Shown here piece after piece: positions 32,605 through 40,963 of a DNA stretch of 64,000 bases. How positions within the stretch are numbered: the stretch's first letter is position 1; every line of letters begins with the position of its first letter. A program made the position numbers and the translations under genes. The notes under the pieces were generated by a model. It was not told the DNA's origin. It made no database searches and was given only the letters and a program-made list of their open reading frames with translations. The stretch comes from Marinoscillum sp964351625 (GTDB lineage: Bacteria > Bacteroidota > Bacteroidia > Cytophagales > Cyclobacteriaceae). The stretch covers positions 1 to 64,000 of the forward strand of contig CAYGOV010000002.1 in assembly GCA_964351625.1 (NCBI GenBank), in the 5' to 3' direction.

Positions 32605-33618
32605 ATGGCTAAGTCAAAATTAGAGTACATCTGGCTTGATGGTTATAAGCCAACTCAGTCACTGAGAAGTAAAACAAAGATCGTGAGCGATTTCAGCGGA
32701 AAGCTGGAAGATTGTGATGATTGGTCTTTTGATGGGAGTTCTACACAACAAGCAGAGGGAGGTTCTTCGGACTGTATCCTGAAGCCTGTATTTATTTGCC
32801 CTGATCCTGAGCATGAAAATGGCTACCTAGTCATGACCGAAGTAATGAATGCAGATGGCACAGCTCACGTGTCTAATGGTCGTGCTACCATAGATGATCC
32901 AGATGATGATTTCTGGTTTGGGTTTGAGCAGGAATACTTCCTAATGGACCCAGAAACTAAATTACCTGTTGGATTCCCAGCTGGTGGCGCTCCATTGCAG
33001 GGTCAAGGACCATATTACTGTGGTGTTGGTGGACAAAATGTATTTGGTAGAAACTTCAAAGACGACCATCTTGATCTTTGTATCGCTGCTGGTTTGAATG
33101 TGGAAGGTACAAACGGTGAAGTAGCAGCTGGTCAGTGGGAATGGCAAATTTTCGCAAAAGGTGCAGCTTCAGCTGGAGATCAAATTTGGATCGCAAGATT
33201 CTTGATGGAAAGACTTTCTGAAAAATATGGTTTGTACATTGAGTACCATCCTAAGCCTCTAGGTGCGACTGACTGGAATGGTTCAGGTATGCATGCTAAT
33301 TTCTCTAATACTTACACAAGAACTGCTGCTTCTAAAGAGAAGATAGAGAAGGTTTGTGAAGCATTCAGAGGTGTTGTGAAAGAACATATCGAAGTATACG
33401 GAGCTTACAATGATCAAAGATTGACTGGTAAGCACGAGACTGCTTCTATCCATGACTTCTCTTATGGAGTATCAGATAGAGGTGCTTCGATTCGTATTCC
33501 TCTTTACACTAAGAACAAAGGGTGGAGTGGATATCTTGAAGATAGGAGACCAGCGTCTAACGCAGATCCGTACAAAGTAGCGGCTCGTATTATCAAAACA
33601 GTGAAGACTGTTAAATAA
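32605..33618 (+). CDS. glnA: Glutamine synthetase, GSII type
   Basis: 337 residues, the short GSII (eukaryotic-like) form rather than the 470-residue GSI or 730-residue GSIII. A beta-grasp domain (about 1-95, with DFSGKLEDCDDWSFDGSST) is followed by the catalytic domain: FGFEQEYFL, NGEVAAGQWEWQIF, GMHANFS, RLTGKHET, SDRGASIRIP and YLEDRRPASNADPY, giving the ATP, metal and glutamate sites. It condenses ammonia with glutamate using ATP. It sits after amt and a barrel gene, so the three form an ammonium uptake and fixation block. Adenylylation control of GSI is not expected here. It ends in a strong bidirectional terminator. Confidence 0.92.
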   Translation: MAKSKLEYIWLDGYKPTQSLRSKTKIVSDFSGKLEDCDDWSFDGSSTQQAEGGSSDCILKPVFICPDPEHENGYLVMTEVMNADGTAHVSNGRATIDDPDDDFWFGFEQEYFLMDPETKLPVGFPAGGAPLQGQGPYYCGVGGQNVFGRNFKDDHLDLCIAAGLNVEGTNGEVAAGQWEWQIFAKGAASAGDQIWIARFLMERLSEKYGLYIEYHPKPLGATDWNGSGMHANFSNTYTRTAASKEKIEKVCEAFRGVVKEHIEVYGAYNDQRLTGKHETASIHDFSYGVSDRGASIRIPLYTKNKGWSGYLEDRRPASNADPYKVAARIIKTVKTVK

Positions 33619-33638
33619 TAACGATGATATATATTAAC

Positions 33639-33672
33639 AAAAAAGGCAGCCTGGGCTGCCTTTTTTGTTTTT
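33639..33672. terminator. Bidirectional terminator after glutamine synthetase
   Basis: A12-type stem with core GGCAGC (33645-33650) pairing GCTGCC (33655-33660), flanked by A6 and T6, so it can stop the glnA transcript and the convergent gene at 33688. Confidence 0.85.
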
Positions 33673-33687
33673 TACCGAACCTCATTT

Positions 33688-34407
33688 TTAGAGAGGTTTT
33701 AAATTTTTAGTTCTAATAAACACTGGATCGTCTCCCCACTTGATTTCAGTCCAGAGAGTCTCCTGATCTATCACTTTTACTTTGTGACCTTTAGCAAGAA
33801 AATCAATAGGTTCTGCGGCGCCTGAGGGACCCGACATGATCATTGAGTTGTCTTTGTCGATAATAGCGGCTTCCTCAGATAGCAAATCATTGCTAAGTAC
33901 ACCAATGCATACCAAAGTGAAAACTTGGAGGACTAGCGAAATGGCTGGTTTTTCGGATTTTTCCCTTTTTCTATATCCATAGAACAAAAGAAATATAGAA
34001 AAGGCAGCTAAACTGAGAATGATTTCATATCGATAGTTACTTACTTGGTTTGCTAAAAATGCTATGTCATTATATTCATAACCATAGAGATTGTGCTCCT
34101 CGGCTAGATCACGCATTTTTTGTAGCGTTTTCTTTTCAAGCGTGTGCTTGTAATGTAAGTTGAGATAAAACAGTGCCTCGGGGTAGTTTCCGAGCCCTTC
34201 TTGTATGAATGCCATCTTGGTAAGCATGGCAGGAGACGCACTTCCTTCTTCGAAAATCGCCTCATAACTAGCTAAAGCATCAGTGTATTTTTGGGCTTGA
34301 AATAAAGAATCAGCCACGATTAGTTTGACATCCTGGGCCATGAGATTGGGCACAGAAGTAGCCGTCAAAAGAAGAGTGAAAACTATTATTGTAAAAAAGT
34401 ATTTCAT
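33688..34407 (-). CDS. TPR protein with membrane helices and SH3-like C-terminus
   Basis: 239 residues. A signal peptide (about 1-25, ending LMAQ) is followed by TPR-like repeats (about 28-95, 'QAQKYTDALASYEAIFEEG' and 'GLGNYPEALFYLNLHYKH'), two membrane helices (about 128-146 and 160-180), then a C-terminal region (about 200-239) with 'LAKGHKVKVIDQETLWTEIKWGDDPVFIRTKNLKPL'-like pattern, typical of bacterial SH3 domains. SH3b with TPR suggests a scaffold at the envelope. It resembles BatE-like proteins but no bat genes adjoin. Function unknown. Confidence 0.72.
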   Translation of the reverse strand: MKYFFTIIVFTLLLTATSVPNLMAQDVKLIVADSLFQAQKYTDALASYEAIFEEGSASPAMLTKMAFIQEGLGNYPEALFYLNLHYKHTLEKKTLQKMRDLAEEHNLYGYEYNDIAFLANQVSNYRYEIILSLAAFSIFLLFYGYRKREKSEKPAISLVLQVFTLVCIGVLSNDLLSEEAAIIDKDNSMIMSGPSGAAEPIDFLAKGHKVKVIDQETLWTEIKWGDDPVFIRTKNLKPL

Positions 34408-34410
34408 TGG

Positions 34411-34441
34411 TTGTTATTTGAGAACATGCTTCCTATTTTTG
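34411..34441 (+). promoter_or_regulatory. Promoter of tRNA-Lys
   Basis: TTG (34411-34413), a 20-base spacer and TATTTTTG (34434-34441) match the Bacteroidetes -33/-7 consensus exactly. The tRNA begins about 50 bases downstream. The best promoter match in this window. Confidence 0.65.
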
Positions 34442-34490
34442 CAACCGCAATTTAAGGGTTAGGCCTTAAGAATTGCAATTTTCAAATTAT

Positions 34491-34563
34491 GATTCGTTAG
34501 CTCAGCTGGTAGAGCATATCCCTTTTAAGGATAGGGTCCTGGGTTCGAGCCCCAGACGAATCA
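34491..34563 (+). tRNA. tRNA-Lys (anticodon UUU)
   Basis: Full cloverleaf of 73 bases. Acceptor GATTCGT with ACGAATC, D stem GCTC/GAGC, anticodon stem TATCC/GGATA with loop CTTTTAA (anticodon TTT), T stem CTGGG/CCCAG with TTCGAGC loop. The discriminator base is A and CCA is not encoded. An imperfect hairpin (34447-34476) precedes it. Confidence 0.95.
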
Positions 34564-34572
34564 CTTTAATTT

Positions 34573-34608
34573 AAACCCCAATCATTCGATTGGGGTTTTG
34601 TTTTTTTT
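34573..34608 (+). terminator. Terminator of tRNA-Lys
   Basis: An 11-bp perfect stem (34573-34583 with 34588-34598), loop ATTC, then TTTTGTTTTTTTT. It can also end the convergent polysaccharide-type operon from the right, where T-rich sequence is weaker. Confidence 0.88.
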
Positions 34609-34617
34609 AGCCAAAAA

Positions 34618-36078
34618 TTATTTTTGTTTCGAAGTTGTTTTTGCGACAGCAACTTGCTTCTGAAATCCCATCCTTTCCTGAGTTCCCCACGTTTTTTTCT
34701 TCCGAACAAACTTGTCCCAATTGCCTTGAATAGCAGCCCACACGGTGATTGGATGATAGAAAATTGGTTCTAGCATAGCCACCAATAATAACGTCAGCAG
34801 ATATCTAGTTTTATCATATTCGCGGAAGGTAGTTTCTTCCATAAGTATCGCCAGCCAACTGTACATCACTGAGAAAGTATATACAAGAATCACGAGCAGC
34901 CAGAAGTGATCCCAATTGATCCATCCAAAGTAAGCGAGTATGCAGAAGTAGATAAACCCAAGGAACTCAATAATAGGAGCGAGCCATTCAAAAAAGAACC
35001 AAAATGGATAGCTCAAGGTACCAAGCACTCCATATTTTCTAATGAAAAATAAATCTTTGTGTGCACGTAAGGTCTCTATTGTGCCTCTTGTCCACCGATT
35101 GCGCTGCTTTATAAGTGCGTTGGTGGTTTCTGGTGCTTCAGTCCAGCAGAGTGGGTCTGGGATGTATTCTACCCTATACTTCACGCCCTTGTGATGCATC
35201 AGTTTTCTCATTCTTACCACAAGCTCCATATCCTCACCTACAGTTTTGGTATCATATCCGCCAGCTTCTACCACTATCTTTCTGTCGAATAGGCCAAATG
35301 CTCCTGAAATGATAAGTAGTCCATTGAGCCTACTCCATGCCATCCTACCGAGGAGAAAAGCTCTGATATATTCTAGAGTTTGGAAAAGTGGCAAGATCTT
35401 GCTCGGTAGGCGTACTTTAAGCAGCCTTCCTTGATCTACATCGCAATCATTGGCGATTCGCACCACACCTCCGGTGGCAATCACCTTAGAGCCTATAGCC
35501 TCTAGAAATGGTTTCACCATTTTTAGAAGTGCATCATCTTCTATGATACAATCAACATCTACACAAGCAATCAATTCAGATTCTGACAGATTGATCCCAG
35601 CATTTAGTGCATCTGATTTACCTCCATTGTATTTATCTATTACAATGAGCTTTTTGAAGGCTTTATTGCTTGACCGATAGATTTCTTTGATTGGCTCATG
35701 AGGTAGCATGGCACAAGCCATCTGCTGAGAAGGATAGAGATCGTATGCTTCAATCATTTTAGCAATACTATCGTCCTTACTACCATCATTGATGATGATG
35801 ATCTCGTAGTTGTTGTAATGAAGGGATAGTAACGACCGGATGTTTTCTACAATTGACTTGCCTTCATTGAAGGCTGGAGCCAAAATAGAAATACGTGGTG
35901 CTAAAGGTGATCTTAGGATGTTGTCATAATATACAGACTTGTTTTTACGCAAGTAATGTCTAATGATCAGAACAGAGTTGACAGCCAAAAACACATAGGC
36001 CGACATAATACAGAGTGAATAAATGAAAATTCCATAGTTGAAAAACTCTGTGAGCGCGATATAGAATTCTTGCCTCAT
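34618..36078 (-). CDS. Processive family 2 glycosyltransferase (PgaC/NfrB-like layout)
   Basis: 486 residues. One N-terminal membrane helix (about 18-40), a cytosolic GT2 domain (about 60-320) with APAFNEGKSI, INDGSKDD, YNGGKSDALNAGI, VDVDCII, GEDMELVVRM and QRNRW (the Q-x-x-R-W of processive synthases), then three or four C-terminal helices (about 345-440) ending in a basic tail. Known relatives with this layout polymerise beta-linked sugars such as poly-GlcNAc or cellulose-like chains and export them; the sugar is not identifiable here. It is the last gene of the operon and overlaps the HEAT-like gene by 4 bases. Confidence 0.88.
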   Translation of the reverse strand: MRQEFYIALTEFFNYGIFIYSLCIMSAYVFLAVNSVLIIRHYLRKNKSVYYDNILRSPLAPRISILAPAFNEGKSIVENIRSLLSLHYNNYEIIIINDGSKDDSIAKMIEAYDLYPSQQMACAMLPHEPIKEIYRSSNKAFKKLIVIDKYNGGKSDALNAGINLSESELIACVDVDCIIEDDALLKMVKPFLEAIGSKVIATGGVVRIANDCDVDQGRLLKVRLPSKILPLFQTLEYIRAFLLGRMAWSRLNGLLIISGAFGLFDRKIVVEAGGYDTKTVGEDMELVVRMRKLMHHKGVKYRVEYIPDPLCWTEAPETTNALIKQRNRWTRGTIETLRAHKDLFFIRKYGVLGTLSYPFWFFFEWLAPIIEFLGFIYFCILAYFGWINWDHFWLLVILVYTFSVMYSWLAILMEETTFREYDKTRYLLTLLLVAMLEPIFYHPITVWAAIQGNWDKFVRKKKTWGTQERMGFQKQVAVAKTTSKQK

Positions 36079-36776
36079 GAGATGATCGAGTATTGATCTA
36101 GGTGGAAAGCCAGTGCCTGAATATTTTTAACTGGTGAACTTTCTAATGTCTCAAGATCACTTTTTGTGATTTTTATCGGATAGCGATGCATGATAGCTAG
36201 TATACTCAGGAAAGTCCATTGAGACATTGCTGTTGGGTAATCAGCCAATTTTTTTAAACCCTTAATATGTTCTAATTCTACTAATGCAATCTTTGCCTGT
36301 CGGCGAACATGGATGCTTTTATCTTGAAGAAGTTTGGTGATATCAGCTGAGGAGTCCTCATGGCGCATGAAACTCAACTCTACGAGTCCTTCAATTTTGC
36401 GATTCCATTTTCTACTCCTCACCTTTGCGATAGACAAGCGGTGCAGTTGTAATTCTTTGTGCAGTTCTAATGCTTTAAGGGAATATGATCCACTAAAGTT
36501 TTGACAAATGCTGATCAGCTCCTCTAGGAGAATCTGCTTTTTCTTTTTGTCTTTTGCTATTCGTTTGATTCTCGATTTAGTTTTCTCTGCGATCAATTGA
36601 TCATGTTCGTTGAGATAGGAGGCAAGTAGATTATCTAACAAATTTCGCACATCACTGATCCATCTTTTTTCTATCAAAAAGCTAAAGCGCACATAAAAGA
36701 TGATAGCTAGAGACGAAAGTAAAATGGCAATCATCAAATAGATTAAGTCTACTATGATAACATCTTGCGAGATCAT
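36075..36776 (-). CDS. Membrane-anchored HEAT-like repeat protein
   Basis: 233 residues. A single N-terminal membrane helix (about 9-33) is followed by an all-helical region. A helical pair with 'KLLQDKSIHVRRQAKIALVELEHI' near 145-170 is the classic HEAT signature (V-R-x-x-A), and the start is very basic (KSRIKRIAKDKKKKQ). It probably faces the cytosol as a docking surface. It overlaps the receiver gene upstream and the glycosyltransferase downstream by 4 bases each, so the three are made in fixed ratio. It could couple the pseudo-receiver to the synthase (inference). Confidence 0.78.
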   Translation of the reverse strand: MISQDVIIVDLIYLMIAILLSSLAIIFYVRFSFLIEKRWISDVRNLLDNLLASYLNEHDQLIAEKTKSRIKRIAKDKKKKQILLEELISICQNFSGSYSLKALELHKELQLHRLSIAKVRSRKWNRKIEGLVELSFMRHEDSSADITKLLQDKSIHVRRQAKIALVELEHIKGLKKLADYPTAMSQWTFLSILAIMHRYPIKITKSDLETLESSPVKNIQALAFHLDQYSIIS

Positions 36777-37144
36777 GATACCTGACCGTGATTTGATTTT
36801 TTCAAAACGTTTTTCACCCGTACCACGAGCTCATTTGGACTGAATGGCTTGTCTATAAAGTCTGATGCACCTAGATCGAATGCTTCTAAAATTTTTTCTT
36901 CAAGATCTGCGTCACTTATGATGATGATAGGTATACCTAGCTCGTTTGCATGTCTTATCAGTTCAAATCCGTTTTTGTACGGCAATAATTCTTCGGAGAC
37001 TATAATGTCTATGCCACCAGATGACATTTGTTCTAGCGCTTCTATACCATTTTCTACTAGCACCACTTCAAAGTTTTCATTACTTAATCGTTCACTTAAG
37101 ACTTTACGCATAAGTGCGTGTGGCTCGGCTATTAGTATTTTCAT
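36773..37144 (-). CDS. Stand-alone receiver domain lacking the phospho-acceptor Asp
   Basis: 123 residues, a single CheY-like domain. The usual acidic pair after strand 1 reads E7-P8 (KILIAEPHALMR) and the phospho-acceptor position, normally the Asp of D-x-x-L-P, is Glu51 in SEELLP. The downstream Ser in IIIISDAD and the Lys in FIDKPFSP are kept. Asp-to-Glu at this site mimics phosphorylation in several known receivers, so it may be locked active or respond without phosphorylation. There is no output domain; partner proteins would be the HEAT-like protein and glycosyltransferase. 3 bases separate it from the YaiO-like gene. Confidence 0.85.
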   Translation of the reverse strand: MKILIAEPHALMRKVLSERLSNENFEVVLVENGIEALEQMSSGGIDIIVSEELLPYKNGFELIRHANELGIPIIIISDADLEEKILEAFDLGASDFIDKPFSPNELVVRVKNVLKKSNHGQVS

Positions 37145-37147
37145 TAG

Positions 37148-38413
37148 TCAAAATTTGTAATTGATACTTCCCGTGAGACTATGTATAAATACAAAGTTGT
37201 TTACATCAAAGGAGAGCTCTTGTCTTACTAGGGTATATCCCAATGAAGCATTGAGATTGTACCGGAATGCTTTTTGAATGGATACCCCACCTCTCTGTGC
37301 ATTGAGAGTATAAATTTCATTTGCATCCAGTCCATTGGCAGTTTGTATCCTTCTGATATCTGGGGAATATCCAAAGCCTCCTATTAATTCTAAATAAGTG
37401 CTCGGATTGCTGAAATACCTACGTGCCGTCACCCCTAAAGAAATAGACGTACCCGCAGCTTTGTCGGGGGTGATAAATGGTCTAAGTGAAATCCACATGC
37501 TCCTGTGATACCAACCCAAAGTGCCTGTATAGATGGTGATATTTTGTGCAAATACCAGATGTCTCAGTCCAATAGACCCTTCAAAACTTTTTGGAAGTTT
37601 GGTGTAAACTTCTGCTCCGAATCTATGTTGAGGGAAAAGACTGCTTGCAGAATATCCATAGTTAAGATAAGCGTACTTGCCAGCGCCAAGGCTTGGATAG
37701 AGATCTACTTCACCTTGCAGGCCTGTCGAATTGAATCTTCGGCTTACGTTGGCTCTAGCGATGATACTACCCCATTTTTGAGTGCGACCGAGTGACAATG
37801 ATTCCGTATAGGCAGGATCAAAAGTGCGACTAAAAAGGTTCACCTCAGAAGTAAATGTAGTGCTATAACGTAGCTGGGCAGCTTTAATACTCCGACGCAA
37901 TTCTTGCCCACGATCGCTTGCGGGATTAATAAGTAGAAGCTGATTTATGGCCATTCCAGCATCTTCAAACCTTTCTAGATTCTTAAGAATGTTGGCCTTT
38001 TTATATAAGAAATCTTCAAAAGTAGGATGAAATTTCAAAGCGGTATTCGCATAGGAGAGGGCTTCATCATATTGATCGTCCCACATTAGCACATCTATCA
38101 TGGCATTGAGGGCGTCTTTATAATCCGGTTCTTTTTTAAGAACTAGCTGAAATTCAATGATAGCTTCTTTGCGTTCGCCTTCCCAAGCATAGGTGCGTCC
38201 GAGTAGAATTCTGACATCCGCATAATCCGGACTGGAAATAAGAATGAACTTGAGCATCTCTTGTGACACTTCTCTGTCTCCATCAAAAGCCTCCGTACGT
38301 GCTTTTAGAAAAAGCTCATCGGTATCCAAGTCTTTCCAATCTTGAGAGATTGCCACTTTGCTGCAAGTGATTAGTACCATTAATATTAAACCTTGTTTTA
38401 TTGACATAGTCAT
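37148..38413 (-). CDS. YaiO-family outer-membrane beta-barrel with N-terminal TPRs
   Basis: 421 residues. A signal peptide (about 1-23) is followed by a periplasmic TPR region (about 28-165, including 'RILLGRTYAW' at 68-77 and a second repeat near 'EALSYANTALKFHPTFEDFLYKK'), then a C-terminal beta-barrel (about 185-421) of alternating strands ending in 'GSINYKF', as in YaiO/PgaA-type exporters. PgaA-like proteins use TPRs to guide a glycan to the pore, so export of the product of the downstream glycosyltransferase is the natural inference. The gene overlaps the upstream one by 4 bases. Confidence 0.83.
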   Translation of the reverse strand: MTMSIKQGLILMVLITCSKVAISQDWKDLDTDELFLKARTEAFDGDREVSQEMLKFILISSPDYADVRILLGRTYAWEGERKEAIIEFQLVLKKEPDYKDALNAMIDVLMWDDQYDEALSYANTALKFHPTFEDFLYKKANILKNLERFEDAGMAINQLLLINPASDRGQELRRSIKAAQLRYSTTFTSEVNLFSRTFDPAYTESLSLGRTQKWGSIIARANVSRRFNSTGLQGEVDLYPSLGAGKYAYLNYGYSASSLFPQHRFGAEVYTKLPKSFEGSIGLRHLVFAQNITIYTGTLGWYHRSMWISLRPFITPDKAAGTSISLGVTARRYFSNPSTYLELIGGFGYSPDIRRIQTANGLDANEIYTLNAQRGGVSIQKAFRYNLNASLGYTLVRQELSFDVNNFVFIHSLTGSINYKF

Positions 38414-40815
38414 TCAAGAAAACGTTTTTTCAATGTCAGTGCAATCTCCTGATTTGGATATTCTGCGAGCACCGAGCGTAATATTTTTTTTCCTTCCTCA
38501 AGTGAGCCTGAGTTAAGCAGTTCCCTTGCTTGCCTCACTTTCAGCTCCGTACTTGTTGGATAATGTACCAGTCCGAGTTCGATCATCTCTTTGGTTTTCA
38601 CAGGATCATTATTCCAAAATGAAGCATCGGCATAAGCGATAAAGGCATCTTCATATCTCTCAGCACGACGAAGCGTTTCATCAAGATACAAATATGCAGA
38701 GTCATAAGACCCACTCCACGCATATGTTCGCGCAATGAGTATTCTCAAATCGTGATAGTTCGGGCTTTTAGCTAGACCGAAATTTGCAACAAGCCGAGAA
38801 TCAACGAACAGACCATCAAAAGCCAATGCACGTGCTGCAAAATAAATAGAATCGGGACTGTCAGAATATCTCAAATTGAGCTTTTCGAGTAGTGCAAGTT
38901 CCTCCGAAGAGTATACCCTGCGTACGCTGCTTTCTATTCCAATACTATCAGGGATTAAACGGTTTTCGTTTAACGCTAGATCACTTTTTAGCTTAAAAAG
39001 CGCCAGCTTTGACTTCATTATTGATAACAGTTCATTATCATCCAATCTTGTAGTTTCCATACCATCTGATAATTTGTAGAGGTCACTACCGTTGAGTAGG
39101 TATTCGCCAAATACATAATCTTCCATTTCATTTTTATTCCTCATAAGAGGCAGATCTAGCTCACTCCCAAATTCTTTTTCTATAGCTAGAGGTACTGAAA
39201 TGAAGCTATTATCCGATGGCAATGGTTGATTATAGGTTTGGCTTAGCAAAGCAATAATTGAGGGGGTAATCTGACTATGAGCTGCTAGTTGTTTGCTTAT
39301 CATTGGCGTTTTGATCATTGGTGAATAAATGATCAATGGCACATGAAATCGCGAAATGCGTTGCTCAGCTGGGATAGGGATAAGTCTATGATCTCCAGTG
39401 ATTATAAAAATTGTATTATCAAAGTCGGGACGGAGTTTACACGATTCTAAGAAATTGCGAAGTGCAACATCTGTGTAATTGATGCATGCAAATACATTGG
39501 TGAATTCTTTAAAGACGTTCTGGTCGGTGCGTTTTGAATTTGCTAGTTTTTCGGCGAAAGCCATATACGGACCCTCTGGCACAAAGAAAGGTTCATGTGT
39601 GGCAAGGGTCATGTAGAAACTCAATCTTGGAGTTTGCGCTGGGGTTTTGAAAAGGCTATATGTGAACAGATCTTGATCGCCAAAGCCCCACGAAAACCCC
39701 TCAGTATTGGCCTGCATACGCTTCATGTTTTTGGGGAATTTCGATTCATCAAGGATGTAATCCACTTGGTTTTGTTCTAGGAAGATATCTTGACCGTCAA
39801 AGTTGGCATTGCCACCATAGAAATATTGCGAGCTATAACCTAGCGGCTTTAGCATGGTAAATAGGGATTGGTGCTGTGGCATGTCTTGACCTTTTGCCAT
39901 GAAACCAGCACCAGAATAGGGTAATGATCCGGTGATAGAAGGGAGCGCCCCAAAGGTACGGCCTGCATTGCTGAGTGTATTTGGCCAATAGAGACTTTCC
40001 CTAATTAGGGAATCCAAAAAAGGAGTAGCACCAGAATACATGCCATCTCCCACAAAATCTGCGCCTAGCCCTTCTACAGCAATGATCACAATGTTTGGTA
40101 GTTTTCCCGATGTATTGAGCAGACCTCCAAGTGGGTTCGTGAGATCTAAGGAATGGAAAAAGGGATATTTAGCAATTTCAGTTTCGAACTCTAGATTCTT
40201 AGAGCCATCGGCAATCAAATTATAGGACTTGTTCCAGAAATAATAAGAAGGGTTCTGCATGGCATAATAGACAGCTTCGCTTCGTGCTTCATTTGCCTTA
40301 ATGGGGTTGGAGAGGAACCAACTGACTAGTCCAAGTGCCAGAAAAGCAAAGTCAAATACACTTTCAACCTTGAGCCAGTTGAAGACCCAAGGACTTGCCA
40401 TTATTGTCGCAATGATGAGCACAACTGGAATAAAACTTATAAGATCAAAGCCGCCAGAAGCACCTACGGTTAGGAGTATGTCGGAAAAGCTATATCCAAA
40501 TAAATCTGCACCTAGTAAGATGCGGGTTTGGCTTACATATCGTACCAGGCCTAAATGTGATAGTAAGAAAAAAGTGAATAGTAAACCCGAAATCCAAAGA
40601 GCAATCTTTTCATTAATTTTTGATAATAGCCAGGATAAGATAGCAAGTACAATACTTACTCTGAAAAACACTCCGATAGATACTAAAAAGGAAGTTGCTA
40701 ATTCCCCAAAAGAAAGGAGTTCAAAAGCTCCAAAGAGATGGAAAAGAGTAATAGCGAGATAAACAATAAAAGCGCTTAAAAGCAGCTTGGCAAAATAACC
40801 TTTGGCAGGAGTCAT
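38410..40815 (-). CDS. LTA-synthase/sulfatase-like membrane enzyme with C-terminal TPR tail
   Basis: 801 residues. Five membrane helices (about 12-175) are followed by an extracytoplasmic alkaline-phosphatase-superfamily domain (about 240-560): NIVIIAVEGLG (metal-binding Glu/Asp region), 'SNAGRTFGALPSITGS' with the presumed nucleophile Thr, ATHEPFF and ITGDHRLIP. This layout is that of LTA synthases and phosphoethanolamine/phosphoglycerol transferases, which move a phospho-group from a lipid to a glycan or lipid. The C-terminal 150 residues (from about 651) are TPR-like and match the TPR region of the downstream YaiO-like protein (RILIARTYAW against RILLGRTYAW). It is the first gene of the five-gene unit. 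Confidence 0.83.
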   Translation of the reverse strand: MTPAKGYFAKLLLSAFIVYLAITLFHLFGAFELLSFGELATSFLVSIGVFFRVSIVLAILSWLLSKINEKIALWISGLLFTFFLLSHLGLVRYVSQTRILLGADLFGYSFSDILLTVGASGGFDLISFIPVVLIIATIMASPWVFNWLKVESVFDFAFLALGLVSWFLSNPIKANEARSEAVYYAMQNPSYYFWNKSYNLIADGSKNLEFETEIAKYPFFHSLDLTNPLGGLLNTSGKLPNIVIIAVEGLGADFVGDGMYSGATPFLDSLIRESLYWPNTLSNAGRTFGALPSITGSLPYSGAGFMAKGQDMPQHQSLFTMLKPLGYSSQYFYGGNANFDGQDIFLEQNQVDYILDESKFPKNMKRMQANTEGFSWGFGDQDLFTYSLFKTPAQTPRLSFYMTLATHEPFFVPEGPYMAFAEKLANSKRTDQNVFKEFTNVFACINYTDVALRNFLESCKLRPDFDNTIFIITGDHRLIPIPAEQRISRFHVPLIIYSPMIKTPMISKQLAAHSQITPSIIALLSQTYNQPLPSDNSFISVPLAIEKEFGSELDLPLMRNKNEMEDYVFGEYLLNGSDLYKLSDGMETTRLDDNELLSIMKSKLALFKLKSDLALNENRLIPDSIGIESSVRRVYSSEELALLEKLNLRYSDSPDSIYFAARALAFDGLFVDSRLVANFGLAKSPNYHDLRILIARTYAWSGSYDSAYLYLDETLRRAERYEDAFIAYADASFWNNDPVKTKEMIELGLVHYPTSTELKVRQARELLNSGSLEEGKKILRSVLAEYPNQEIALTLKKRFLE

Positions 40816-40911
40816 AGTTTAAAGATATGGCTTCTACGCTAAAGTAAACTTCAAGTTGAGTTTGATCCCAAATTCTTCGATGAATGGCTTATTCAGGCTG
40901 TTGTGGGGCAT

Positions 40912-40940
40912 AAAAAAAGCGACCTCATTTTGGTCGCTTT
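40912..40940 (-). terminator. Terminator of the outer-membrane barrel gene to its right
   Basis: A 9-bp stem AAAGCGACC (40916-40924) with GGTCGCTTT (40932-40940). Read on the minus strand the second arm runs into T7. It closes the envelope gene set ending at 40964 and separates it from the next unit. Confidence 0.8.
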
Positions 40941-40963
40941 ACTTCGGATTAAAGATTTTAATC

